DNA of 64,000 nucleotides from Linnemannia schmuckeri (lineage: Eukaryota; Mortierellomycota; Mortierellomycetes; Mortierellales; Mortierellaceae). Each line of letters opens with the position of its first letter. Within the stretch, counting starts at the first letter, position 1. The stretch spans positions 1,550,001 to 1,614,000 of the forward strand of contig JANATG010000009.1 in the NCBI GenBank assembly GCA_029449235.1, in the 5' to 3' direction. The notes beneath the pieces were generated by a model. That model did not search any database, was not told the origin of the DNA, and saw only the letters and a program-made list of their open reading frames with translations. Made by a program: the position numbers and the translations under genes. Positions 42,077-54,433 of the stretch are shown here, piece after piece.

Positions 42077-45000
42077 TTAACCGATCCATTGGCAGACGGC
42101 GGTGACGGTCTGACCCAAGACCAAGGCCTCGGCACGAACTTCCGTCTCTCCGAAATGCATCTTGACCTCGACCAACACCTCAGATCCAGGCATCATGCCA
42201 GGGATATCCGGCATAGGGATCTGGAAATCTCCCAGCTTCTTGACCGACGGCTCGTCGACATAACGGGGCTCCTCCGCAGAGTCCGAGACATAAAGGGGAC
42301 AATCCAGGGGACGGGGGTAGCACCAGGTCATATACTTCTTGGTCACACACTCTCCAAGGGCCACAGACTGACCAGGGTGGATATAGACCGAGAAACGATC
42401 CTTGCAGCGTGTGGTTCCATCGCGCGAAAGCGTCTTCTTCTCCTCTGGATCAACGCCCTGAACAAAATCCATGGCAGAATCGACTCCGTACCAACGACGA
42501 GCAACGCGCGAGATAATCGAGCCCTGATGGAGACCATACGTGACTGCACCACGGACAACCGCCAACTCTGCACGAGGAGGGACACGAACTTGACGACCGG
42601 ACGTCGCAAACTTGGCCGTGACACGATCAAACAGGTACCTTGACGAACCGAATCCTCCGACCAGGAAAATAGCCTCACAATGAGTCTGCTTGAGCTGGTG
42701 CTCAATCAGGTCCAAAACATCCTTGACAACAGGGTCAAAGACACGCTCGTGCAACTCTGAGACCATCAGCTTCAACATGCCGTCCTCCAGTCCAATGTCC
42801 AGATCGTTCGCGTCGGGCAAGTTGGGGATGTTAGGCACCTGGAGGTACATTTCAGGATCCGTTCCTGGGAAAATGGGCTTGGTCTGGTTGACAAATGTGT
42901 CCATGATGGTTCCCCATCCCATAGGCGTCAGAGGGTACTTTTGGAACTTTTCCCTCAGCAGCTTCTCCATGTTGGCATCCAAGAAGGCCGATCCACAAGA
43001 CGCACCATGACCACGAGTCACTTCCCGCAAACTCCGAATACCCGTCTCGGGGTTCACATCCACAACCTCAAAGACGATCAGATCGACCGTTCCACCACCG
43101 GCATCGCAAATCAAGAATCGGTCGTGCTTCTGGAGGTTGAATTGGTCGCCCTTGGATTGACAGTACATGGCGGCGGCTTCGGGTTCTGAGACAATAATCA
43201 GGCGATGTGCTGGGTCCTCCTCCTTGATCAATCCAGCACGGACAGCTGCCAGACGCATTACATGCTTGGCACGATCAGACCACATGGCGGGAACCGTCAG
43301 ACAGTACTGGATGTGGGACTGGTCATAGGTCGATCCAAAGTTCTTCATCGCCTCTTTAACAACGTGGCTGTGGAACTTGCCCAGATAATCCGAGATCGCG
43401 TCAAGAGGTTTGATTCCCAAGGGCAAAGGCTCAATGTATTCCTGCTGGTCATCCAATTGCAACTTGAACTTGCTCAACAACAGATGCTTTTTGGCGTTGG
43501 GTGTCATCATCACCGCACGCGCAGGGTAACCCCAGTCCAGAAAGTCGGGCGAATCCAGTTTGTACAAGCTGATTGTCGGCACTTTTGGATACTGGTATGC
43601 CTGCTTGGGCCTAATCGGTAGAAAGTTGTGAAAAGTGGTTAGCACTTTGTTGTTATTTTCTTTCACCAACTATGGGAGGCTGTTTTCCCTAGTCATTTCC
43701 TTTGTGCACCCAAGAAAGAGGGTAGATTCGATAATTGCAATTAAATCCAAAGTGAGCCGCCATATGGTGTTTGAAGTTTTTTTTCCGCTTCTTCCTGTCC
43801 AGATAGACGCTTGGCCCTCATGCTGCGCGCATTTCTTTCTCTCTTATCAAAATTGCGCCGTCTTTTCTCTTCCGCCTCTTCTTCCTTCGCACTGTGCCAT
43901 AAACTGAGGAGTGGATTATCCGATGCCTTGTACTGCTTGAGTGAAGTGCGATATTCCTGAAACGCATGTGTTGTTGCCCTATCTCCTTGACCCTGAGTTG
44001 TTTGTTGTAATTGGTGACAAATATGATTGTATATTCTTTCTTCTCCTTCTTCTGCCTCACTGTGTTGCTGTTTATTGTTAAGAGACAAATACATGTCTTT
44101 TTTTTTTCTTCGCATTTCTTTTCCTGCCTCCTTGACACTGTGTTGTCGCTGCTTCTTGTTGTTGTTGATGGTGACAAATATTTGTTCTCCTAGCTCCAAA
44201 GTAAAAAATAAAAAAAAAGATGTTCTCATCCTCGGTGCCTGACCAACAAAAAAATCTTGCCCCTGTCTCTTTGGCTTTGACAAGGTTATTTCTTTCCTGT
44301 GGTGATGATGGAGATTGTCGAGTAGTGCTGCAGCTATCTTTATCCAGTCCACGGAGACTAAACTGCTATTGCCGAGCATCTTCTCCCCTTTCCTTTACTC
44401 ACTCCTCGTTCGCCGTCCTGCTAGCAAACTCGGCTGTAGGCAGTTTACAATTGTCACCAAAAGATAGAAAAAAAGAGAACCGAGAGTCGACAAATAAACG
44501 GTTTTGGAGGGCCGTAGAGTTCTCCAGAGGCAGTGCGGATAACTCTCCTGCACAGTACACCGTATGCTATTTACTGTATGCTGTCTTGGTGTAAGTGGAT
44601 GAGAAAAAGAGTGTAGTGGGGTCTTACCATGTGATGATCTCTTGGATTTCAGGATCCTTTCGGAAAGCGAACGCGCATCCAGTAAACGTTGTTCCAAAAT
44701 CGATTGCCATCACGATGGGATAGTCCTCCTTGGGATCGCCTGTCAGTTTGCTGCCGCCGGTGGATTTTCCTGCTCCCTGGAGGTGAGCAGCCATATAGCC
44801 AGGGTTGTAAGCAGAGGCCTGGTATGCACTGCCAGACGAGGGAGGAGGAGTGGGGACAGGGACCTGATGTTGGCGTGGTGGGTACATTGCGTTTGAGGAA
44901 GAAGGTGGGGCAGGGATACCACCGTGTTGTTGATGATGCTGCTGCTGCTGGTGCTGTTGTTGTTGAAGATGGTGAGGTTGTGGCATTCCTGGGTACTGTG

Positions 45001-45367
45001 AATGTTGCTGTTGGCCGTTATAGCCGTAAGGAGATGAGGATGGTGGTGCGCTGATGGGTGGGTATCCACCTCCTACGCTTGAGGGAGAGTATCCGCCTCC
45101 TCCTGGGGCTCCACCGTTGCCGTAGCCGTTCTGACCGCCACCACCGTTTTGGCTGGGTGGTGGTCCTGCTGATGGGGTTCCGGCGAGGGAGGTAAAGTGC
45201 ATGGTTGCGGCACCAGCTGGAGGGGTGGAAGTGGCTGGTAGAGGCTGTTGTTGATGACCGTTGGAAGGACGTGGGAGCTGAGCGTGGGCCTGGGGAGGGG
45301 TGGATGAGCCTGGGGCACCATTTGGCTTCTTGTCCTTTGTGGATTTACTTCCAAAGAACTTTTTCAT
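42077..45367 (-). CDS. HSPA12: HSPA12-like Hsp70 family protein
   Basis: Two exons on the minus strand, 45367-44628 and 43610-42077, with a 1,017-base intron, giving 757 residues. Residues 1-210 are Pro/Gln/Gly/His-rich and disordered. The atypical Hsp70 ATPase fold follows: phosphate-1 loop AIDFGTTFTGCAF (222-230), LTVPAMWSDRAK, SEPEAAAMYC, phosphate-2 loop ICDAGGGTVDLIVFE (about 415-424) and adenosine motif LVGGFGSSRYL (about 564-572). HSPA12-type proteins have a diverged or absent substrate-binding domain; here about 150 residues follow the ATPase. The junction TG|G makes Trp (ITW-PKQAY). Human HSPA12A/B work in signalling, whereas fungal members are unstudied and often expanded in basidiomycetes and early-diverging fungi. 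It converges with the helicase gene, the stop codons about 295 bases apart. Confidence 0.9.
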
Positions 45368-45998
45368 GGCGCGGGGATGATGATTACAGTGGAGTTAGGT
45401 GAAAGAAGGACGGGAGTAGTGAGTGGAGGGGATAAAGGAAGAAGATAAGGGAGAGGGTGGAGAGAGAAGGAGAGAGGAGGAGAGAGGAGGAGAGAGGAGG
45501 AGAGAGGAGGATGGATGGATGGCGAAGGCGGGTGACGAAAAGCGAGAAAAGGATGATGATGCAGGGAGAAGGGAGAAGGGAAGGGAGAAGGGATGTAAAG
45601 AAATATGATGGTTGGAGTCAGTAAAAAGACGACGGACGAGGAGGACGGGCAGATAGACAAAGAGAAAAGAGAGTGCAAGGAAGGCGTGTACTGGATGGAT
45701 GTGCGATACTATTGGATGAGAAAAGGACGCAAAAAAAGCGAGCTAAACTTGTATTTGAATGTATGTAGGATGCACAAGGAAGGAGGTGGATAAAGAGAAA
45801 GAGAGACAAAAGAAGAGCAAGAACACTGCCCTCGAAATAATATGTCCGCGCTATGTACGATGAGAGAGAAAGGAAAGAGTGGCTGGCTGTGAAGGTGGAG
45901 TGACCCAGGGCGAGGACAATGGAAAGAAAGGAGTATAGAGGACGAAGAAGGGGGAGGAGGTACTGGAGCATTCGAACAATAGAAGATAGGGCAAAATC

Positions 45999-46001
<3 letters not shown>

Positions 46002-46047
<46 letters not shown>
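46002..46047. repeat. (GA)n microsatellite, 23 units
   Basis: An uninterrupted GA dinucleotide tract on the plus strand, in the far upstream region of the minus-strand HSPA12-like gene. Confidence 0.95.
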
Positions 46048-46050
<3 letters not shown>

Positions 46051-46891
46051 TGTTGAAGCAAAGCACTGCCCTTCAACAATGACACCGACAATAAGGGCTT
46101 ACTCGCTGCGAGATAATAATTAAATCACTGACGACTTTTTCTACTCCTCCTTTGCCTGCACTCACCACTGCTATTCCGCTACTACTTCTACTAGGCATAC
46201 AGAAGTTATTGTTCCCAACACGTCGTTACAACCGCTGCTCGACCTACACAATGGCTGCTCTTTTCCCTTTCTACATCGGCTGCTCTGTTTTTCGTTCAGG
46301 TCTTTCCCTACCTCTCTCGATCCTGCACCAGTTTCAAAAAATGCAAGTCACTTCCGATGAGCATACTGGTAGCTTTTCAGTGGGGAGACGCGTCAGTTGT
46401 CTGTCGTTTCGTTCTCGCAAGTTCGCTCTGTTGATGATGACAAACCCACAGGGAATGAAGTAGCCGGCTGTGGGCTATTATTCAGTGCACAAAAAGCACC
46501 TATGTGTACAATTGCTTTTGATTCGTAGGTGCTCGTCCTTGGTGGAGAGAACGCATTTCCACTACTTGCTGTTCTTCTATCATCTTCCTTTTCCTCTTAT
46601 CCATGACCCTTCAATATGCTCTGGCGCATATTATTTTTGCACTGCGCTGACAAACCAAAAAAAAAAATACTCTACTTGTTTGTTTATGCAGATCTAATCC
46701 TTAACTCCTTTCGGAAAATGCTATTTGCTCCACAGGCAAAACAAACAATGATTAAAGACGGCGCAATTAAACTGGCCGTCGTCGAAAGAAGAATATGAAT
46801 CCACTCAGAGAAGGCTAAACTCTCTTCCACCATTGTCTTGCGCATATTGGCAATGCACATTCCACTGGCTTCAAATCGATAGCCCGCCGCA

Positions 46892-46900
46892 TATAAAAAG
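46892..46900 (+). promoter_or_regulatory. TATA box of the MDR oxidoreductase gene
   Basis: TATAAAAAG lies 137 bases before the ATG and is followed by a CT-rich leader with many TC and TTC steps, the same layout as in the IFI-like genes. It suggests an inducible gene. Confidence 0.6.
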
Positions 46901-47028
46901 ACAGACTGGTCCAGCTGTCTCCTCTTTTCCTTATTCTAACATTCTTATTTTCACTCTTATCTATCTTATTTACTCACATCCACTTTCACACTCACCTCCA
47001 TTTTGCCTATACTCATACATCACACACA

Positions 47029-48238
47029 ATGACCGGTGAAAGAACAATCAAGGCTGCCCTTTATGAAGGCGTCAGCCCCTCAGCTCCCCTCCTCAAGGTG
47101 ACTGATCTTCCTGCTCCAGTCGCGAACAACGGTGACGCAGTCGTCAAGATCCTCGCCACCCGCGTCGTCAGTTATGCCAAGGATGTCCTCGATGGTACCC
47201 GCCCTTACCCCAACCTCCTCCCCATGGTCCCTGGTCCTGGAGGTGTCGGCATCATCCAGTCCGTCGCCCCCGGTGCGATTCATATCAAGCCCGGTCAAAT
47301 GGTCTTTATCGATCCTACGGTCCGATCTCGCGACCACCCCGTCACACCCGAGGCCATGCTTCAGGGTCTGATCGCCTTTGGCAGAGGTAAAGAGCTCCAA
47401 AGAGTCTGGAACAATGGCTCTTGGGCCGAGGAGATGTTGGTCCCCCTCGAGAACCTGACTGTTATCCCTGAGAGCGTCCAGGCCAAGTTTAGCCCTGCCG
47501 AGTTGACCTCCATCAGCAATTATGCCGTCCCTCTTGGAGGACTGTACCCCAACCTCCGACCAGGCCAGACGGTGGTTATTACAGGCTCGACCGGTATGTT
47601 TGGTTCCTCTGCCGTCGCAGTCTCGTTAGCCCTGGGAGCGCGACGCGTCATTGCCTCGGGACGGAACAAGAAGCAACTCGATGAGTTTGTAACACTTTAT
47701 GGACCTCGGGTTGTTCCTGTGGTGACTACGGGTGATGTGGCTAAGGACACCCAGGCGTTTTTGGAGGCTGCTGGAGAAGGGTTTGATATTGATGTCTCGT
47801 TCGATATCCTGCCACCCCAGGCCACGTTTGGTGCTGTTCAATCGTCCATCCTTGCATTGAGGGATGGAGGCACTGCCGTCCTCATGGGAGGTCTTAACTC
47901 TTCCGCCGAGGTAAATATTCCGCGATGGCTTAATGACGCTTACTCCTTTTCTTATCGTGTCGTCCATGAGTTGCATACAAAAAGACTTACGCGCCTTCTA
48001 CTACTTTGTGAAATAGATCCCATACCCTGCGATTATGAACAAGGGCCTCACGATCAAAGGCCACTTCATGTACGATCGCACAGGACCCACCACCATCATT
48101 GGCTTGGCCGACGCCGGTCTGCTTAAGCTCCAGCACCGTCGGGAACCTAAGATCTTTAAGCTGGACGAGATCAATGATGCTGTCGAGTGGTCTGCTGCAC
48201 ACCCTGGTGCCTTCGATTCCACCATTGTCCTTCCATAA
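47029..48238 (+). CDS. Zinc-independent MDR-type alcohol dehydrogenase / quinone oxidoreductase-like protein
   Basis: Two exons, 47029-47910 and 48017-48238, giving 367 residues. The layout is the medium-chain dehydrogenase/reductase fold: a GroES-like N-terminal half (DGTRPYPNLLPMVPGPGGVG, HIKPGQMVFIDPTVRSRDHP) and a Rossmann domain with GQTVVITGSTGMFGSSAV and VIASGRNKKQLDE, then MNKGLTIKGHFMYDR and a usual C-terminal segment (KIFKLDEINDAVEWSAAH). The Cys and His residues that bind catalytic zinc in alcohol dehydrogenases are not seen at the expected places (SYAKDVLDG instead of a GxCxxD-type site), so it is more likely a zinc-free NAD(P)H reductase. The substrate is unknown. The intron of 106 bases begins GTAAAT and ends AAATAG. 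Confidence 0.85.
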
Positions 48239-49134
48239 TCGACAACGACTGAGCACAGACATTTTTTAAAAAGCTAGTAAAACGCCTCTTCCAATGGCAT
48301 GTTTAAATGTTATTGCTGACTTGCTTTGTTTGCCCACATGGTCCGCGAGAGGACCAGCTGACTACCATTACTAGTCCAGCAAGATGCTGTTTTTTTACGG
48401 CGTCCCCTCCCTTTTTCCTTGTTTTCCAAATCATCTGCAAAACCAGGCGGAAAAGGGGAGTGTCATCCCCATCACTCGGTCGCGCGACAATTGGTCTTCC
48501 CTTTATGCATCTAGCTGGTGCTTTTTTGATTGTTTGCTTTTTCTTTTGCTGCTTTGCTCGGTTTGTACCCATTCTTTTCCTGCATATTTGCTTGCTGCTG
48601 TGGTTGTCCCGCTGTCCCGTCCTCTCGTAGCCCAAGCAATCGCCAGACAATCGGCATCTTTGTTTTGTTTTTGTTTTTTCCTCCTCCTTTTCCACTTCAG
48701 ATCCCACCAACACATCCCGGCCATTCACTACCATCACTGCCGTGCCCTTTTTGAGTCCTCTTTCCAGTTTCTTCGTACTTGAATTGCGCGAAATTGTGTC
48801 TCCTTTCCTTCTGTCAATGCCTGACAACTCTTTTTTTTTGTGTTGTCGTTCTGCCTCACCCTGTTTCGTCCTTTCAACCTTTTCATTATCCCGTATCCCC
48901 TTTTTTCTTTGATTTTCCTCGTGCCTTTTTGTGTTTCTTTCCTTCCTTTTTGTTCTTCTTTCCTTCCTTTTTGTTCTTCTTCCTCACCTTCCCTTTCCTT
49001 TTCTTTCCTCGTCGTCCCGTCCGCCAAACCAAAAGTACACGCAACCACCAAAGCCAATCCACCACCACCACCCAGCTTGCGACCAGGAAAAAGAACAAAT
49101 AAAAAAAAATATTATATTCCCAAATAGTAGAAAA
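48239..49134. other. Spacer before the poly-Q gene, CT-rich
   Basis: About 900 bases, increasingly pyrimidine-rich on the plus strand towards the next start codon, with a direct repeat of TTTCCTTCCTTTTTGTTCTTC (about 48937-48978). It is probably the promoter and leader of the following gene. No coding sequence is recognised. Confidence 0.4.
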
Positions 49135-51750
49135 ATGTCCAGGTCGCCACAACTTTATCCAGAGGTAAAACCCACTTTCTCGCACACACACATCCCACTC
49201 CAGCGCCGCATAACTCTCGTTCTCAATGTAAATAGGAATCACATTCACAAGAATGTAATTCCTGAACATGGACATGCGACATGGGCGAAAAAAATTGTTT
49301 CCTTCCTTTTCCGCATTCCCTTACCTTGTCCGTACCTGACCACCTCATGCGTTCCTGTGATCGTTATTTGAAACACAATTTTAGGACCAGCAGGAGATCT
49401 TTGTTGCAATACCACCGCCACTGGTTCCACCACTCGCGCGCCAGTTGAGCTCGAGCCACCATGGGATCGTCAATCTACAGCAACTTGCGACACCGACAAC
49501 ATCTACAGACAACTCTTTCGAACAATGGACTTCCTTTGAGCCACTCTTACTTCAGCAACAACAATTGCAACAACAGCACCAGCAACGGGCGTTGGCGTTA
49601 CTGGCCGGCGATCGTGGGTCTCCAGGGACTGCTTCAGCAGAAGGGGAGTTTGTTGGGAGTAGTAGCGGTGCTGGTACTGGTGGACAGAATCGGGCACTGC
49701 CGCCTGTGCCAGTGAGAAGTGGTTCGCGGATGACGCTTGACAGCAACAGCTCCAACGCCAGTAACATCAACATCGCAACTACAAATCGTGCAAGTGCAGG
49801 AGGAGGAGGCGTAATCCCCCTAAATACCCCCGTATCATCACCCCAACAACCACCACTGCCCATCTCCCTGCCAGTTCAACTCCTAAACCGACTCTACCCA
49901 TTTTCTATCATGTCTACATCTAGCGGTGGGAATGGTGGTATCAACTCTTCGGTGATCGAGAGTAGTTCCTGTGCCTCCTCATCCTCTGCTGGATCATACC
50001 ATTCTCGGAACTTTATGAGTGGCATTGGAAGCGGTGTCGATGTTGGTGGAGGGTTTGGATCAAGGAGCGCAACGTCTGTAATGCAGCAACATCGACCTGA
50101 TGTGATAGCGAGGCGGAATTCGACAGAGCTGGCCAGGACTGCAGCCGCGACCGCGATTGTCAACACCCTTGTGAGTCGAGGGAACAGCAACAGCAGTGGT
50201 GGTAGTAGTGAGGCGGTAGGATTGTCAATTCCGCGTGGGGATAGTCCGTATATCCCTTCTTCTTTGTCAATGCTCTTTTCTGATCCCGAGATCATGCAGG
50301 TCCAAACTGAGTTTGAACAGCACCATCAGCAACAGGAGCAGCAACAGCAGCAGCAACAACAGAGGAGGACGTTAAGTACACAATTGATATTGTCGCATTC
50401 TGGATCAGGGGTCGGATCTGGGATATTCGCACATTCGGAAGGAGACGATCAGGAGAATAGTGTTGTTGCGGAGGACTATGACAACGGTGTATATGGAGAG
50501 GAGAGCCGACTGCTTCGAGATTCAGGAAGAAACGCGGAAGGAGCACATGTACTAACAACAACTGCTGCTGCAGGAAATGAAGATGATGGTGGATATGGGT
50601 ACGAAGTTGTACAGGAGGATCAACAAGAGGACGTGTTCAGACCATATGTGGCAATGATGGCGCGGGACGATTACCTGGCACCACACGAGCCTTCCTCCTC
50701 CAGCCCGTTGTTTCCGTCGCCGTTGACGACGCTTGGTGGGTTTGCGTCAGGAACCAGTATGCTAGATATCGCTGAAGGTGAGTGTTTGTGTTCGTTTTCT
50801 TGAATACAGGCCGTGTTTGTTATGAGGCAGTGACATGGAACGAAGGAACACGTGGCAGAGGTTTTGGGCGAAACCCCGTCGTTGTTGGTAGTACGATGGA
50901 ACAGAGACGTGCTACACAAAAAAGAAGGCGTGCGAAAACTGTGGACTTTTCACCAATTGGATCCCTTCGGACTACCAAGCTAACGCCGCATCCGTTCTTC
51001 TTTTCTTTACAATCTTGTTCATCCGGCTCTCCTTCTTTTCATGTTGTGGGTTTTTTTTTTTTTTTACTTTTTGTCCGAAAAACTGACATTAATAACATAC
51101 AGACCAACAGGCACAGGCAGCTGGAAGGATATGGCGGGACTACGGGACCATGATGGAAAACAGCACTGGAGGACAATTCCGACAACAACAGTACCAGAAT
51201 CCAACAGCAGCCCAAAGTCATGCTGCTTATTACCATGCCGTGTCCAACTACCATTACTCGTACAACAGTCATCCGCACGACGATGCAGGAGGTGGGGGAG
51301 GGGGGTCATCGTCGTCGACTTCACAGGTTAACCCGTGTGTTCCGACGGGTCATTATGCAGTCCCAGAGAGTTGGCAGTGGAGGCGGCAACATGGTCGTGA
51401 GGCTAGTCATCAATCTTATGGTAGTACTGGAGGTAATGGTGGAGGTAATGGTGGAGGTAATGGTGGAGGTAATGGTGGCACAAGAAGGAATAATGGCGAT
51501 AATTCAGATGACCACTGGCTCTGGGGCATGTAAGTCTACTCTTTGTCCCTTCTTTTATTTGTGTAGACGCCGGCTAATATTTTCTCTTCTTTGGCACTGA
51601 TTAACATATCCTTTTTCTTTTCTTCATCAACTTTCACTCATTTATTGATATATGTCTTCATCTCCTTCCCCTTCAAGACTGGTATCGGTGGTCGGTTGTT
51701 GGGTCTGCTGCGAAAGTCCAGCCGCCTGCTGTTCCAATTGCTGCCTGTAA
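49135..51750 (+). CDS. Gln/Ser/Gly-rich protein of unknown function
   Basis: Proposed exons 49135-49164, 49385-50777, 51103-51529 and 51678-51750, giving 640 residues. Exon 1 encodes only MSRSPQLYPE. The protein is dominated by Gln runs (LLLQQQQLQQQHQQ near residue 60; a second run near 320), Ser/Gly-rich segments and a GGN repeat encoded by a 12-base tandem repeat (about 51427-51478). A few more ordered parts stand out: EIFVAIPPPLVPPL near the start, SLSMLFSDPEIMQVQTEFEQ, and AQAAGRIWRDYGTMMENSTG. I recognise no domain. The last intron is uncertain: the donor ATG|GTAAG-like site overlaps a TAA at 51531-51533, so the protein may end LWGM (617 residues) rather than continue into a Cys-rich tail (GCWVCCESPAACCSNCC). 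A transcriptional role would be a guess from composition alone. Confidence 0.6.
51427..51478 (+). repeat. 12-bp coding tandem repeat (GGTAATGGTGGA)
   Basis: Four copies of a 12-base unit encode a GGNGGGNGGGN run near the C terminus of the poly-Q protein. Confidence 0.9.
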
Positions 51751-53408
51751 CCCTCTCTTTCCTTTCTTTTCCGTTCCCATCTGTTCATCTCGGCATAAAA
51801 ACAAAACCGAAAATGAAAAAAAAAAGTTCCCAGCTACGTATCCGAAAACTCCGTCCCTTCTTGGCTTTAAAACAACAGGAGCACATGGATTTTTTTTATT
51901 GGTGGTGTGTATATTCAGTTAAGTGGGCCCAGGTTTTTCTATTTCCGACGGGATGGAATGGGTATCGATGGTGTGAATGAGGCGCCGTGGAAGAGAGGTA
52001 TTTTATATATGCTCTGCCATACCATGTTAGAACAGGACAGGTCACGGTGTCCATGCTTGCAACCACATCCACAGGAAGAGAAAAAGTGATCGATGTTGCA
52101 TGACAAGAATGGTTGTCTTCCTTGTGTTTTCTGTTTTGTCTGGTCGACAGATTTTCCGTGGCGAAACAGAAAAAACTGGATTGTTGTTTAGTTGCATGAG
52201 CGAGCACGGCCTCAATGCCAGTCTGAAAGAGAGAAAATGGCGCACAATAAACTAGTGCGATTGAACAACAAGAGCTCAGAACAAAAAAAAAAAAAGGCGA
52301 TATTGGGCGTGAGGGCTTGACAACAGCAGGCTGTTTTTCTTGTTATTACTGTGAAGTAGATAATCGATAGACGTTGTTGATAGTGTTTCCCGCGGCAAAT
52401 TTGGACAACGTAAAAAAAAAAACGCTCGACTTGTGAGCGTGTGCACAAGGAGGACAATGCACCTGTTTTTGTGTTTTCTTCCATCATCCATCGCCTAAGC
52501 AAACATACACAATTACATACATAAAGCACAAAAAGCGCAAACAGCAACAAAACTTGTAACAGCTTCAAAATAAAAAAAAGGATCGAGAACTTCAGAATTG
52601 CTCTCCAATTTCTTTTCCTATTTGGACGGAGTCTTTTGAGGTAAGCTGGTCCCTGTTGTCTCCCGCGGTCCGAGGGATCGAAGTCCTCCTGTTGATGTTC
52701 TGACGAGCGAGGATGAAAGGAAATAAGCGATGAAAAAAAAAAAAAAAAAAAAGCGAAAATGGAGATGCATTGTGAGAAACACAGGAACATGTAAAGATGT
52801 GCCTCCCATGGACCATGGGCCACGGACAATCGGCATGAAATATATATATAAAAAAAAATGACGATGCATTGCTTTCTGCATTGCGCTCATTTGTTTCTAC
52901 TGCAGGATGGGAAAAATGGGTGGTCTGACACATACAGGAGAGCGGATGAACGGACAGACGTTTTTGGCCGAAGTAAGAGCAAAGCGTGTAAAGGTAAGCA
53001 GAGTTGGAAAGAGAGAGAGAGAGCGAGCGAGGCATGCGGACATATACAACAGCCATGGTTTTTCTCCCGCCGATAAAACTTTTATTTGGTGTTCCGCACA
53101 CTGGAATATTTTGCGTTCCTGAAAAAGGACGCGCTCGCGAGAGAAGTGAAGAGAGAGAACAGGGTCTGGGCTGGGGAAAGGGAAGAAGAGCGAAAGAGAG
53201 AGTGGGCACACAAGAGGAAAGGAGAGGGGCGTAAAAGGGAAAAGGGAAAATCATCTTTCCATGTCGACCCACTGACGCCTCTTCTTTTTCTTTTCTCTCT
53301 TTCCTTCCTCTCTTTTTCTCTTTTTCTCTCTTCCTCTCTTCTTTTCCTCTCTTCTCCTCTTCGCACCACACCCTCCTCCCATCCACCACTCCTACCCCTA
53401 ACATCAAC
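51751..53408. other. Spacer between the poly-Q and TM2 genes
   Basis: Contains A-runs near 52281-52292 and 52734-52751, an inverted repeat CCCATGG-A-CCATGGG near 52806, a CTCGCGAG palindrome at 53134-53141 and, from about 53260, a dense CT tract that is the leader of the TM2 gene. Open frames on the minus strand are low complexity and unsupported. Confidence 0.45.
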
Positions 53409-54433
53409 ATGTCCAACTACGGCACCAACAACCACAGCCACCGCGACGAGGAGAACCAGGCCCTGCTCAACGGTCAGCCCATCGTCGTCGTCGAGGAGAC
53501 CACTTTCTTTGGCCGCACCTTCCACCACGTCCACCACCACCGCAAGAGATACTTTGCCCTCTGGCTTCTCGCTGCCGTCTCGGCCATCGCTATCGTCCTC
53601 GGTCTCTACCACTACCACAAGAACCAGGGCAACGATATCTTCAACGTCAACGGCAAGAGGGATCACGTCTGCGAGTCTGATCGCTCTTACCCTATTGCCA
53701 TCCTCTTGTCCATCTTCTTTGGATACGTTGGGTACGTCTTCTCTTCCTTGACTTTTGGTTTGAGTTCTTTTGTTTCTTTTGTTTTTTACTGTGTATATGC
53801 GTGGTTCTTGTCCTCTTTCCTGTTGATGGAGCCCTGTTCTGCTACTTGTTCTCTTAAGCCTCCCCTCTGGAGCAGCCTGCCAAGAAATGAGAGAAAAACA
53901 GGATAAAAGATGAAAAGAAGCGAAAAAGGTGGCATGACATGATGTAACAAACTTTCAGCCACTTCACACCAGCCTTATTTCTCTATGTCGTTCTTCTCTC
54001 GCACCTCTCGCTGACTTTTGTTGCCTGGGTGAATTGTCTTTTCCCCCTTTCGAACCTCATTGTTCAGCCTCCTTTTAGTACTTTCAGTACTGGTTTCTGT
54101 TTTTCCCACAAAGGAAAATTCTCGTCCCCTCTCTTTCTCTTCACCCCTTTCCCTCTTCCTATGCCATCTCTTATCCAACCTTGCTGAACAAAACTCAGCG
54201 CGAAAGAAGAACCCTCATCGAGCTAGAACAAACAAAACTAACATGCCCAATATGCTCATTCCTTTCATTCTCCTACTGTTAGAATTGACCGCTTCTACCT
54301 CGGATACATCATCTCGTCGTTGTTGAAGCTCGCCACCGCCGGAGGACTCGGTATCTGGTACATCATCGATATCATCCTTATCGTCATCGGTGCCCTCCCC
54401 GACCACAACGGATGCTCCCTCATCGCTCCTTAA
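53409..54433 (+). CDS. TM2-domain membrane protein
   Basis: Two exons, 53409-53731 and 54283-54433, with a 551-base intron, giving 157 residues. The N-terminal 45 residues are polar and His-rich (TNNHSHRDEENQALL, TFHHVHHHRKR). A transmembrane helix follows (YFALWLLAAVSAIAIVLGL, about 47-66), then a lumenal or outside loop, then the TM2 domain: RSYPIAILLSIFFGYVG, the hallmark DRFYLGY, and LATAGGLGIWYIIDIILIVI. TM2 proteins are short two-helix membrane proteins with a D-R-F turn; in animals they link to Notch signalling and phagocytosis, while the fungal role is unknown. The junction GG|A restores Gly and Ile-Asp-Arg-Phe, which makes the long intron convincing. A very short tail (PDHNGCSLIAP) ends the protein. 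Confidence 0.88.

Larger units (their letters stand above)
45368..47028. other. Divergent intergenic region with repeats
   Basis: Between the HSPA12-like gene and the oxidoreductase gene. It holds GGAGAGAGGA repeats (about 45460-45512), a (GA)n tract (46002-46047) and, close to the plus-strand gene, a TATA box and a CT-rich leader. No gene is recognised. Confidence 0.5.

Noticed and set aside
52212..52829. 205-codon minus-strand open frame with hydrophobic stretches
   Set aside because: The hydrophobic parts come from A/T-rich runs, there is no conserved motif, and it conflicts with overlapping frames of similar length.
53082..53751. Long frames on both strands overlapping the TM2 gene
   Set aside because: They are Ser/Arg- or Lys/Glu-rich shadows of the TM2 exon and its CT-rich leader.
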